A stretch of 64,000 nucleotides of DNA from Beaufortia kweichowensis (lineage: Eukaryota; Chordata; Actinopteri; Cypriniformes; Gastromyzontidae), in NCBI GenBank assembly GCA_019155185.1, contig CM032797.1, positions 4,574,881-4,638,880 of the forward strand. Direction: 5' to 3'. The translations under genes and the position numbers were made by a program. The notes under the pieces were generated by a model that saw only the letters and a program-made list of their open reading frames with translations, was not told the DNA's origin and ran no database searches. Below, one piece after another: positions 23,301 through 49,834 of the stretch. How positions within the stretch are numbered: the stretch's first letter is position 1; every line of letters begins with the position of its first letter.

Positions 23301-26300
23301 AACTGTTGGCATCTACAGTAGACCATCCTGCAACACAGAAATCAAATTACTTTAATGCACTTTTTTTGTGAAAACTTTTCCATTTTTTGTTAATGTAATT
23401 GATCATTCCACATGGACATTTCTACAACAGACTGGAATTCATATTGCATAGATATATGCATAATACAATATTTAGTAGAGTATGCATAACATTTATCTAA
23501 CAATTCTGATAAACTTTTATAACTATACAACTATTGTAAAGATACGTTGTGATCTGTGTGTTCATTAAACCGATCTGATGAGGTCTGTCCTTTTTCCGCC
23601 AGATCACAAATACACCATTAAAGTTTATGATGAGGGCACCTTTGGCAGACCATCAGTTTTGAAATGATATTTAGGTTTTGTACTTGCTCTGAATGTAAAA
23701 CCAATGTTGTGCTAATAATGTAAATGGAAAGATCAATAGCTCACCCGAATCTGTCTGTGTCAATCTTACACTGAAAGATATACTTTCAAAAACCAATTTG
23801 AGGAGAAAGAATAATGGAATGGAACAAATATGCACATATATTATCCAGATCTTTCAGTAGGTTGATTTAGTCTCTGTTATGACGGTTCACAGGATGTGGA
23901 ACGGATTGGGATGGAATACGGTGCTGGAATACAGCCAACACTGGACAATTTATTAATGTTTCCTGCTCAGACGTCTTCCAACATTTCTCCAACAATCAAG
24001 GTCAGATCCCTCTTATTGTATATGTATATATTCTCACAGAAGTGGAAAAATCCTCCATCACATGTATTTGCATCAGACACTTAAACCTTCTTTCTTCTGG
24101 CGTAGCTTCAGGAGAAGCCCTTTAAAAGTGTAAAAGTGGGACACAGACACATAGAATAGATAGAGAAATATAATTCTTTTAAAAACTGGAATGTGTGAAA
24201 TCGGCTTATTATTTCTGCTGTATCTCTTTTGTGATTTTGTCTGGTGTGACAGGGCTTCAGGTTTATTGTCAAGCAGAAGAGAAGATGAGATTTTTCCTAA
24301 AGAACAGTATGTGTGTGTGTGTGTGTAAGAGATTGCAATATTTTGTGGGTCAGTAGTCTCACAAGGCCACGAGAAACTGTGATTCAACAAGTCAAGTGCA
24401 TTTAATTTATACATTTTATCAGTGTGTTCTTTACACTGTAAAAATGAGAAGATCTTTGAGAACCCATTTGAGGTTTTTCATTTGCCACACCGGTGAAAAT
24501 GTCAGAAGGACATCTTCTCAAGCCAACTTCTTCTTCAGAATTAAATTGCCTTAAAGATCCCATAAGTTTTGGCAAGAACTATTGAGACTGGTGTTTCATC
24601 AGTAACTCTATTGTATAGAACATTTTTAAGACACTTTTTTTACAGTGTAGGAATCAAACCCACAGCCTTTGTGCTTTTAAAACAATGCTCTATATGTTGC
24701 ACATTTAATACACAATGACAAGTCAGTGTTTTACAGTAAATAAGTAAAAAAATAAGGATTAACCAGATACTAAATATCAGTTTGACCACATTAAGCTGTT
24801 ACATGAGACTTAATTTGACATAATGTTAATCGTAAAAAAAGCATTGCAACATCCAAAGAAAAAAAATTGTTTTTGTAAATCTAATAGTATAATTGTTTTG
24901 AATGTGCATGTCTCGGTTTTATTCTATTGTTGTGTGGTTCACATGAGGATTATTAATAGAGATGCTGCTTAAGTAAGTGTGTTTATAATCAGTCACTTTC
25001 AGGTTTAATTTCGCTGGGAAGAGCGATGCCCATATATAGACCACAAGGAGGTTTGTTAGTTTTAAACAAGAGATGGGGTGTTCTTCCCTTTAGTAAACAA
25101 ACAACTAAAATGTTTTAGATATAACTCTTGCTGACAACAAAAGGCATTTGGAGATGTTTGCATAACAGCCATTATGCCATTACACATCTGACACAATTAA
25201 ACATCAGACAGTATATTACAGCTCAGTGATTTCTATTCCGGAAAACCACAACAATGGTTCGATTGGATTCAGTCTCTAAATCTGAGCTTACTGGTTTTTG
25301 TAATTTGTAACATCTTATATATCATTCAGGTCAGGTTATTATCAGTTATTCTTTTGTCAAATCAATAACCAAAAACACAATATTTTCATACACTGTTCCA
25401 GAAAATTGTGACACCTAAAAAGTGAACTACATCGGCAACAAACTGAGATCCACTCATGTGCTGAAGTGAAACACCTGTTTCTGTCAGAAGAAACACTACC
25501 AACAACAGCCTTTTGTCCCAGTTCTAGTGAATATGTTTCTTCTAAGCATTCTCAAGGCGTCTGGAAGTATTTTTGGATTTGTTCTGAAGTGGTAATTGTG
25601 CTTACTGCTCTCATAAATGAGGACTGATCCGCCGCTCTCTGTGACAGCCTATCAGCATTCAAACATTTGATTTTGCCAGTAAGATTGTGCTGTATGTTGT
25701 ACAGGTTTCATATACAGAAACTGCACGTCTAACGGTTGGAGTGACCCGTATCCTTCATATGAAGAGGCTTGTGCGTTTGAGGATGATTCGGAGTCTGGCA
25801 CTGTGGTACATATACTTCATCTCATCTGCATTAATGACAGTCGCGCACATTGAAATGTGAAAACATTACCTCTGTACAGCAGCTCAGTTTGATGAATGAC
25901 CTTATGTTTACTGTATATAACATGGACCTCCCTTGATGACCACATGGGGTCACTGTGTTTATTTCTGTCTGTTTTATTTGCTACTTTTGAGTTCCTGTTT
26001 TTGTTTTTTTTCATTTCAAAAAAGATAAAGAAAATGTAAAATAAACAGTGAAAGTGTTTTTGTTTGTGGAACAAAAAGTTTTTTTTCTGTTACTGATGAT
26101 GTAAACTTTAGAGTTTACAACTTGAAATAGGTTGGACAATCCTGGTCAAATTATTTAAACCCTGTTTAGGATTATTAATACATAAGAAGATTATTGGTCT
26201 TGATGTTAAAATAAACAGAAATGGCAAAGATAATGAATTTTGTCCCTAATGAATTGGACGGTTAAATACTGTCATGAACATTAACATATAGCCAAATGAA

Positions 26301-26928
26301 ATGACTGTTTATTTGATTTTTCTTTCAGTTCATTCATTTTCATTTAAATTGGTTTCTATTCTATTATAGTAATGACAAAAGTAAAAACGTGCAAATATGA
26401 AATATATAGAATACATGGTATTATTGTAATTTTGCATACATTGACAAAACAAAAAGAAGATTATTGTCTAAGTTTGTGAACCCTTTCTCTCTAACAGCTT
26501 GGCCTTTTTGTTTCAGACAGCCTATTTCTCAACATTAAAGCGGCTGTACACAACAGGATATGCAACATCTCTGATATCACTCATTACAGCTGTTATCATA
26601 TTTACCTGCTTCAGGTAAAGCTCACATAAAAGCAATTACAGACCATATTTTAAAGAATACACAGCAAAATATAAATGTACATTTTTAGCATGTGATGACT
26701 ATAAAATATTATTTTTATGGATGTTTTGTCTATTTACATGAACCACTTGTAATTATATTTACCTGTTGTGTTCTTTGGCATGTCTGTCCTTTACAGGAAG
26801 TTTCACTGTACGAGAAACTACATACACATCAACCTGTTTGTTTCCTTCATATTACGGGCCAGTGCAGTATTCATCAAAGATGCTGTTCTGTTCTCGGATG
26901 AAACTCAAGATCACTGTTTCATGTCTAC

Positions 26929-26979
<51 letters not shown>

Positions 26980-29900
26980 TTTCTGCACAATAAGAGCTTA
27001 CAGCTATTATTAGACTACGAGTGATGTTTGGACTTCAGTATATGAAATATTATGTATAATTACAGTAATGATAGGAGTCTCACTGACAAATGTAATAAAA
27101 AAAACAATTTTACTTCATTATTTAACTCAAGCAAGTGTAAATATACTGTGTAAAACTATCCAGTTGAAACCAGAGTTGATGTTTATATAGATCATTTTTG
27201 CAAAACATTTAAATCCTAAAGGGCTTCACAGATTATAGATCCCAGTTTCCTATATATGTTTATATGATTAATAATACCTCTACAAAAATAACCGTGGTTT
27301 TATTATAGTAAAAGTATAGTAAACACCTATAGCAAAACTATTAATAAAAAAATGGTTTTTGATTTTCTGAACCGTTAAAGGAATCTTCCGTTTAGATGAC
27401 GGTTGTGATGTAATTGTCTTTTGTGTGTTATTGTTCACAGGTGGCATGTAAGACTGCTGTAACTTTCTTTCAGTTCTGTATTCTCACTAATTACTTCTGG
27501 TTGTTGGTGGAAGGCATGTATCTACAGACGCTCCTCGCTCTCACGTTCGTATCACAGAGAAAGTACTTCTGGTGGTACATCCTCATAGGATGGGGTGAGT
27601 CTTCTAATGTAAGATAATAGATGCAAAACACGTGTTTACAGATTTAAGGGATCATGTCAATGATTTATATCTTTAACATTTGCTTTGTATATGTGACATT
27701 AGTAGTTTTGTGTGTTTTTTGGTAGGTGTGCCATCAGTTGTCCTGATCGTGTGGGTATTGACCAGACAGTTTTATGATAACAGAGGGTATGTCTGATTCC
27801 CTTTTTACAGTACTAGTACACACATTCCTCATCTTACTGTGTGTGATTGAATATTTCATTATGTCACATTAGAAAAGTAAAATGTGTTGTGAACGCTGTT
27901 TCGTTCAACATTAGCGGTAGATAATATTCTGATGTTATTTATAAGGTGCTGGGATGACACAGACAACATGAACATCTGGTGGATCATTAAAGGACCGATT
28001 ACAGCATCACTGTTTGTAAGTTATATTTTGTATCCCATGAATGATTTTGACTGATGAAGGTAATGAAATATACATCACCTGCTCCGCTGTCATTCATCTC
28101 TGTCATCTGACAGGCCAATATCATCATCTTTCTAAATGTGATTCGGATCTTGGTTCAGAAATTGAAGAGTCCTGGAGTTGGAGGCAGTGACACGGGACAC
28201 TTCATGTGAGTCTTAAAGAGAAAATGCCAGATGAATTGAGCTGAATATTTCTTACCAACCGTGACCTTATTATTAAAATATGCGCTTTATCTACCCTACG
28301 ACAACAAAAATTTTGATTTTGTTCTATTAATAATTCACAGCAGCACAGAATTGTGTCACTTGCAATAACAAACAGCTGTGAGTCTGTGCAAAACAGCATC
28401 TCTCACAAAAACACTAAGGCTCATTATAATCTCCTTTCAGATATTTTCTTAGCTCAGTGTCAGAGATAAATTACCATACAATGTTTTGGGGTCATACCAG
28501 TACAAAAAAATAAAACTAGAGTTTTACATGAGCCATAAGGATGAAGAGGTTGTGTGAAGAGGTCACGGCTGAAGGACGTTGTCTGGCACTATGTTATATT
28601 TGATCATTTTTAAAAGTAACGGCTTTGTCTAGAGTTCGTAAAGTCATAATCTTGACATTTTATCATTCAGCTTCTTGAGGTCTCAACTTGAGAAGCTTTA
28701 AAACAGCAGTGAAGAAATGTTTATCTATGCTGGATACTTACTGGCTGCATTTTATTCATTATTTTTCATTAATTTCATTATTTGCTCCAAAAATATTTTT
28801 TTAATAAAATTTTAGTTTTCCAATGAAATTACTTTGTTGACACAATTCTATTTTTGTCTACAAAAGTAATTTCAAACATTTGTGTCTTACTTGTGTCTAA
28901 ACTTTTGACTGGTACTTTATATACTATAGCAGAACAAAACTATATAAGACACTCAGAGATCTTAGCTCAGAGTTTTCAATTCAGTTTAGATGTAAATGTT
29001 AATGTTCCAGCTGTCAGCTTCATCTTTAATGCATGAATAATATTATAATAAGCTCACCATCGACTAGCTTGACAGTTCCCGCCGGGTTGAGTTTCTATTT
29101 CAGGCCTCCATTATCTTATGGCTTAATATCTTTATCTTTCCGCTCTGTATATCTATAGACAGAGAGAAATTACATTTAGCCCATTATATCCAGAGGCTTG
29201 TAGAAAAGGCAGGAGATCTAAAGATATGTTTTGCAAATTTGATCTGGCGCTGTTTAACCTTCCATTGACACCGGGCTTGACGTTAAAACTCTGTTGATGT
29301 GTTCAATCAGACCTTTAAGAAATATAATGATCAAGATACTGTCTTTGTCCACAGTTTGAGATCTTACCTGAAAAGAGGAGACATGTTTTCAGAAAAATCT
29401 GAAAATCAGAAAAGATCTTGTTTAGGGGTGGGAGAAAAAATCGATGCATCGATGCATCGGGATTCTTTCTCTAACGATTCTGAATCGATTCTATGTCAGA
29501 ACTTGTTCATCCTGAATATAACTTTGTTAAAATAAAAGCAATAAAATTAAACTTCAAGATGGGAATACTGTCAAAGAGATTCTAACTATAAACAAAAAGC
29601 ATAAAAACTCTTTATTTATTTCAAATGCAAATTTATCATATTTGCAAAAAATTATATGAAGAATCGTTTTGGAATCGGATCGTGAGTCCCAGAATCGGAA
29701 TCGGATCGCGTAGTACCTAAAGATTCCCACCCCTAATCTTGTTTGTGATTTTTCATACTTTTAGTATGAGTCAGCTTACAAACCACTTAGTAATAGTACC
29801 AAAAATAATTAAACACATTGGCTTAGGACATGATGTTACATAATGAAAGTGTAAAAACTATTGTAAAATGAGTCGAAATTACATGATGTGAAACACATTA

Positions 29901-30936
29901 ACAGTGAGCTTTGTTTAAGTATTTTATGCTCATGTTTTGTTCATAGACAAATAAATAAATAAGAAAGTAATTAACTGTAAGTTGAGGGCATCGTGCATTT
30001 TAATTTCTGGTTTTAACGAGAGCCGCGTCTTCTTTTATGATCGCAGGCGTCTGGCCAAGTCCACCCTGTTTCTGATTCCTCTGTTCGGGATGCATTACAC
30101 CGTATTTGCCTTTCTGCCAGAAAACACTGGAGAAATAGTGCGTTTCTACATCGAGCTCGGCCTCGGCTCATTTCAGGTACAGACAAACACATCTGTTATG
30201 ATGTCTGATCATGTCTGATCATGTCTGGGTTATTTCTGAATTTGTTGTTTTTTTCCAGGGCTTTGTGGTGGCATTACTTTACTGTTTTCTAAATGGAGAG
30301 GTGAGTTTTCAGAATGGTCACATTCATAACAGTCCATATTCCTCATAAATAAACACATAAAAATTAAAATAAAATAACCTTAAAATAATCTTTTCTCTAT
30401 TTGTTGGGTATAATTGCTTCTGTTTTGTGTATTTTAATTCACAGAAATCCTACAAGTATGTTGACTCTCAAAAACGTGTTCTTTTTGTCACATACATAAT
30501 GCATTTATATTTCCATTTTTTAAAATAGATAACTTGTGTATAGACCGATATTTTTCTGATGTCTGGACTCTTTCAATAGGGCTTTAGTAAAATATAAACA
30601 GATGATTCAATTTATTGCTAATAAATACATTCTGTGAGCATTTATATTTCAAGTTTTGACTAAAACTGTCACAACCATAATGCTGGAATTGTCTAGTTGT
30701 AACTAGTTTTTTGTATTTTACTACATCGCCCTTCTAATCTCTCTACAGCGACAGCTCAAACTCTTTCTGTGTCATTTCAGGTACAGTCAGAGCTGAAGCG
30801 AAGACTATTGAAATGGCAGATCCAGACTCATCTGAGTCCCAGTAAAAAGCGTCGGGTCACTGTTACGCAGATCTCGATGCATGAGGTTGGCGGTCCACAG
30901 GTTCACTTCTGCAATGGCAACATCACATCTGTATGA
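20390..30936 (+). CDS. ghrhr: Class B1 GPCR, probable growth hormone-releasing hormone receptor
   Basis: Plasma-membrane peptide-hormone receptor, expected to couple through Gs to cAMP. Thirteen exons, all in phase: 20390-20434, 21062-21170, 23893-24000, 25705-25805, 26517-26614, 26797-26929, 27441-27594, 27726-27786, 27946-28015, 28114-28205, 30047-30176, 30259-30300, 30781-30936; 432 aa. Exon 1 is a signal peptide (MTVVQLCLFATFWG). The hormone-binding ectodomain has the family cysteine/tryptophan frame (HPDC; DWDGIRCW; RNCTSNGWSDPYP). Seven TM segments follow, with KFHCTRNYIH after TM1, the VACK/GCWDD disulphide pair, NYFWLLVEG in TM3, the TM6 region RLAKSTLFLIPLFG and TM7 GSFQGFVVALLYCFLNGEV. 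HPDC at the mature end, STLFLIPLFG and FLPENTG favour GHRHR over VIP, secretin or PACAP receptors. Being next to adcyap1r1 agrees. Fish also have a GHRHR-like receptor for PRP, so the exact paralogue is uncertain. The tail ends ITSV, a possible PDZ ligand. Confidence 0.9.
22538..22629. mobile_element. 92-bp MITE with TTAA ends
   Basis: TTAAAGGAAT at the left end and its exact complement ATTCCTTTAA at the right end; the TTAA ends suggest a piggyBac-like origin. Intron of the GHRH receptor gene. Confidence 0.7.
22719..22953. mobile_element. Fish MITE of the 'ACTCTTAAAAATAAAG...GAAGAACC' type
   Basis: It begins ACACTCTTAAAAATAAAG and ends GAAGAACCTTTATTTTGT, with internal GGTTCTTT-like repeats (CTTCAACATCCAGAGAATC, AGAACCAAAAATGG). 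This is a frequent layout in cyprinid genomes, recognised from memory. A related fragment lies at 58190-58385. It is followed directly by a SINE/LINE-type tail at about 22960-23005. Confidence 0.6.
24433..24648. mobile_element. MITE with ACACTGTAAAAA inverted ends
   Basis: ACACTGTAAAAA at the left end, TTTTTTACAGTGT at the right end, 216 bp, no coding capacity, in an intron of the GHRH receptor gene. Confidence 0.7.
26932..26975. repeat. (GA)n microsatellite touching a splice donor
   Basis: About 22 GA units starting inside the donor of the receptor exon that ends at 26929: the intron begins GTGAGAGAGAG. Confidence 0.97.
29423..29735. mobile_element. Non-autonomous hAT transposon with 8-bp target duplication
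   Basis: A 313-bp element with ends TAGGGGTGGGA and TCCCACCCCTA (exact inverted repeats). It is flanked by a perfect 8-bp duplication ATCTTGTT at 29415-29422 and 29736-29743, diagnostic of hAT insertion. The interior is rich in ATCGAT/GAATCG motifs and encodes no transposase. It lies in the long intron between the TM5 and TM6 exons of the GHRH receptor gene. The intact duplication suggests a fairly young insertion. Confidence 0.9.
30305..30700. repeat. Dispersed repeat, copy B
   Basis: Same-strand copy of the element at 2705-2975, interrupted by about 100 bp of extra sequence. It fills the last intron of the GHRH receptor gene. Confidence 0.8.
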
Positions 30937-32072
30937 GCTCACGTGTATGTTCCAGGTGTCATCTCATGCATCTATAGAGACTTCAAGAGCTTTACATTTG
31001 GCTCTGGAGTGTGAAGATGAAACAGGTCACAGACACCGCAGCTGTTGATGTGGAAGATGTTAAAACAGTATCACAGATTGTAAAAAGGTCTGCAGGTGTA
31101 TAGAGGTTTGATAGAAGAGCAGTAAGTGAGTGAGGACAATACAGGATTTACAGTACACATCATGAGCCTGTGGGTTGTGAAAAAAGTCGTTTGAGTCAAT
31201 GGTCTGTTTTTATGACAAATGCTTGATTTACAACCCTGTCTGTGAAATTCAGGCTAAAGTCTCAAATGTATTTATGAGATTATAAGCATTCAAGTTGTCA
31301 TATCCATACAAAATTACAGTTCATCACTGTAAATAATAGATTGTATGATCTGGAGATACATTATACTCAAATTGTTATTTATAATATTATAAAATGCTTT
31401 TTTATTTTGCACAAAACAAATGTAGAAGTTGATTTCCTCAATATTGATTTCAATCTTTGACATGACCTTACTCAGTAAGTTTTATTTTCACAGAATGTTC
31501 ACATTTGTTTGAAATGCAAAGCATTTTGTGAGTTTAAAAAAAGGTTGATCATTAAAGTTAAAAGTTTCTCTTGAATTCTGTTTGATTGTTGTATGTGAAT
31601 GAGAGAGACTGTAGAAATCCTTTTTTACCTCCTCATGCCTCTTCAGTCCAGGATTCATGTGTTCAGCTGAATTCTGTCAAATGCTAAAACAGTTCTGTAA
31701 CAATTAAATGTTTTGTTAATAATTTTGACTTCTTTTCCCATCATTTCTATACTGTTTTTTGTATATCTTCATTGTTTGTTACTCAAAACGCAATACAGTA
31801 ATGAACTTGAATGAAAGTGAAAACGGCAATTTCACAGAAATAAACATCCTATCTCATCAGTTTAGTAAGCATTGTGAATTCAGGTTGTCATTTTAATCAT
31901 CTAAACTGTGTCAGATACTAAGAAAAAGTTGTTTTACATTACAACCTTATGTGCCTTTTTGCTTATTTGTGCAATTAAATTTAAGATTTTTTTCTGCACA
32001 GAAAATACATCAAAAATAATTACATTTGCCATATTCCCAGCAATACTGTTCCCATTTTCTACTGTGCAGCGC

Positions 32073-32076
<4 letters not shown>

Positions 32077-32134
<58 letters not shown>
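32077..32134. repeat. (TC)n microsatellite
   Basis: About 29 TC units downstream of the GHRH receptor gene. Confidence 0.97.
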
Positions 32135-32137
<3 letters not shown>

Positions 32138-33254
32138 CACTCTTTTCTATTATCGTAGTATAAAGTATACATTTACTCAGTGGATCTCAACCTACAATAT
32201 TTGAAGCCCCTTTAACACAATTTCAACTCAATAAAATAAGAGCTTGGCATAACTAGAAAAATATATAATTTCAAAGAATAAATAATTAAACACTGAAATA
32301 TATCTTGGTTTGTAGTTGTTTAGCTTATTGTAATACTTGTCTTTAAATCATTTTAAGTCTTGAGGTCCCTTTGAAAGTTCGTTAGCGCCCCCTAGTGGAC
32401 ACCAGGTTCAGAAACACGTACAAGTAACAAAAAACAGCACAAATTCCAGAAATTCAAGAATTGTTTGTCAAGAAAGGAACTCCAACATGTACAAAAAATG
32501 TTCACAGGTCAAACAAAGACATCATCTCTACATGTAAGCAGAAAGTACAGCAGACAGATTTACAGAGCAGCGGAGCTGAATGTACAGTACAGCTGTTGGC
32601 CAGTGTTACATTCAGATTGAAATGAGTCATTCCACAACATGATCATCTAAAGACAAAACATTTCAGGCCTACGCGAGAGACTCGTCACAATCCGTATCCC
32701 CCAAACAAAAACAAAGTTGGCAGGTGGACGTATCACAAGCATCACAAGCATGGTTTGTAACAGCTTTGAGACATGGTCGTACCCTCCTGAGCGCTCATAC
32801 TCAGAATGACAGCTGGTGTCAAGAACACTGAAAGCAGCAAATAGATTCTTCTTTTTTGTCTTTTTCATGCAGTTATATCTAGAAAGAGCCACAGAGGGAC
32901 GTCAGCCCTCCTGTTACTATATCCAAACATTAAGCTCTATGTCACACGATTCAGGCAACATTTGAAACTGTTAATGTACTGCTTCACAATGTGTTTCTAC
33001 AGACAAGTTCACTATCACTGAAAGCTTATTCAAGTAAATCATTATATTTACAGGTTGGCTGAAAAAAATAAGGATGATTTTAACAACAATAAAAAATACA
33101 TCAGAAAGAACAAATTAAAATGATGACATATTTAATGATAAAGTGGGTGATTTCTGAGTCATCAGCAGCACCAAAAATAATTAGTTGTGTTTTCAGACTG
33201 CTTTACAAAACACTTCCATCTGCCACAAGGTGGTGCACAGAAAGTCCCGCACAA

Positions 33255-33410
33255 AAGTCATGCCATTGGCCGAACCAAAGTTGCACGCTTTGGGCCGAGC
33301 CAGAACAGTCTGGCACTCCATTGGTCAAGCCAACGTGTTGCACGCTATTGGCCGAGCCGGTGTCGCATGGCATTGGTCAAGTCAGTTTGCACGGCATTGG
33401 CTGATCAAAC
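33255..33410. repeat. Minisatellite of about 26 bp carrying ATTGG motifs
   Basis: Degenerate units resembling GCACGCTATTGGCCGAGCCG. ATTGG (inverse CCAAT) starts at 33264, 33320, 33346, 33372 and 33396, with a decayed unit near 33290. Spacing is 24-30 bp. The block is GC-rich against AT-rich surroundings. Confidence 0.8.
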
Positions 33411-35631
33411 AAACAGAACAATCTTTTGGTAGCGCTATGAGGTCACGCTGTTTGCTCTTTTTGGGCAAATCAAACTGTCTGTGCACACTACACTGAGATA
33501 AAAGAAAACACTTTAAAATAAAACAATCACATACATCACTCTTGAAAAAGTGGCACTAAACAGAATTGCATTTGTTTGCTCGAGCAACACCTCAGCCAAT
33601 GGTCAGAGTTTTCTGCAGTTGTGTTTGGTGCTGCTGGTGACTCAAAAATGACTTTATCTTCAATCTGAAAGTATTCTTCACATAAAACAGAATCACCTGT
33701 GTACAGGACCATCACTTTTACATTTGAATAACTATTTCACCTCTGCTTCCATATAAAATACTCACGACGATGAGCCGCAACAAAAGCATATACATATTGC
33801 ATGTCAAGATTGGCAACTTCATATCCACAGAATGACAAGAATGACAGTAAGGACTGGGACTTCATGTCGACTGAAAGTGCTGATGAAAATGCTGGTACAT
33901 CCATTAGTTACTGGCACATAGAAATATATACTGTACTTTTGCTGCTGTGTAAGTTCAATTCACACCGATACACGTTATTGTCATGATGAAACAAGTAAAT
34001 GTGAAAACACAGAGCGATGTAACAACTAATCGTGATTGTCGGTCGGTGGTGATGCGGTAAATTTGGTTGTATTTATAGATTGACATCAAAGATTGTACGT
34101 GTAAAGGGTCGGGGTTAACTGTCCCTCTCCTAGCAATACAGTTCACATGAAAATGCAAATTCTGTCATCGTTTATTTGCCCTGTTTGTATTTTTTGGAGC
34201 TGTTATCATCAACAAAAAAAAGATTAGCGAGCATCTAACATCATATGTATATTATGTAAGAAACATTAGGTCAAGTAAACGATGACTGAATTTTTCTCTT
34301 TTGAACTCGAACACCTTCACATTTCATTCTTAAGCCTCTTTTCTCCCACAGTTAAACGTAACAGCCCTAAAATGTGTTTATAATGCACCTGATAATAAAG
34401 TTATGGCATTTATTTGTGCATCTCAAATTGCCATCAACGCTCTACGAGATAGTTACTGTGTATACATTATTTTCTAGATTATTAATTTATAGAAATAAAT
34501 TAAATTATACACAGTACTTATTGGTAGAGCTAAAAAAGCGACTAAATTATTAATAATACTGTATGGCACTGGTTGTTTAACAGATCCATCAAAGCTGTTT
34601 TTGTGACCAACAGGCACTTTAAAGTAGATCGGAGGGGATTGTGGAAAAGCGTCTTGGCACCTTTAAAGCAACATTTCCTACATAACGAATCACTATATTG
34701 GATTCTTGTACCATTTTTTTAGCTAGCAGATTGCCAAGATTGACAATTCTTCGCTTTGTTTACATCGGCTCTGTCTTACAACATTTGCATGACGAGAAAA
34801 ACATTATACTGGCCCGCAAAAAAGCTAAAATTCATCACTTTATAAATTCCTAAGTCTTCTTAATGTTGACATACTCTGTACTTCGCGGCTGATTGTAAAA
34901 AAATAACGTTTTACAACCTCTCTGTAGGAGTAACACGACATCTCGTATCATAGTCTTGATAAACACAGTAGCTTGCAGATAAAACTATTGAAATAAACAC
35001 GTTTGGCACTTCATGTTATTTATGTTTTCATTGACGTAACACTGAAACGTAACCCGTCTGACGTATTTATATCTTACAATTACACTTGTTTGACACTCGA
35101 ATGTTGTGCCATCAGCTGACAGCCGGAAATAAATGTATAAACTATGTTTTAATGCACATAGACGTCACTAGATTATAACAACGACAGTTTACATTATCTA
35201 TGGCTCATAATGGGACATGAAAAATTCACTTTAGGTTTCGATGCGACATCATGTTTGACGTTTATGACAGCTGCGTAAAGCTGTATTTTATGGTAAAGAT
35301 AGAAACCTTGGAGAGAAAAATTTAACATTCTTTTAAGCTTATATAGATTAATTAGAAAGCCTTCGAAACGTGTCTTACCGTTTTCCAAAACCCAAATTAT
35401 TTGTTTAAAATAGTTTTGGCACTATAAATATATCCCTGGATGGATCGCTTTTAAAACAGAAGAGCGTTGGTTGATAAATGACACGTCCAACCTCGTCGTG
35501 ATGCGGGTGTCTAAATTCTATCCAGAGGTTTATAATTGATTTCTTCTCTAATTGTGATCGGTTGGACCTACTGCAGGTAAAGGGGCGGGGCTTTGAGCAC
35601 GGACAGGCAGAGGAATGGGCCAATCAGGCGT

Positions 35632-49834
<14,203 letters not shown>

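Larger units (their letters stand above)
30937..35631. other. Gap between the two convergent receptor genes
   Basis: It holds the 3'UTRs of both genes. AATAAA at 31839-31844 may end the GHRH receptor mRNA. TTTATT at 34409-34414 and 34171-34176 (AATAAA on the - strand) are candidates for adcyap1r1, giving a 3'UTR of about 1.2-1.5 kb. A (TC)n tract lies at 32077-32134 and a 26-bp minisatellite at 33255-33410. No other gene was recognised. Confidence 0.6.
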
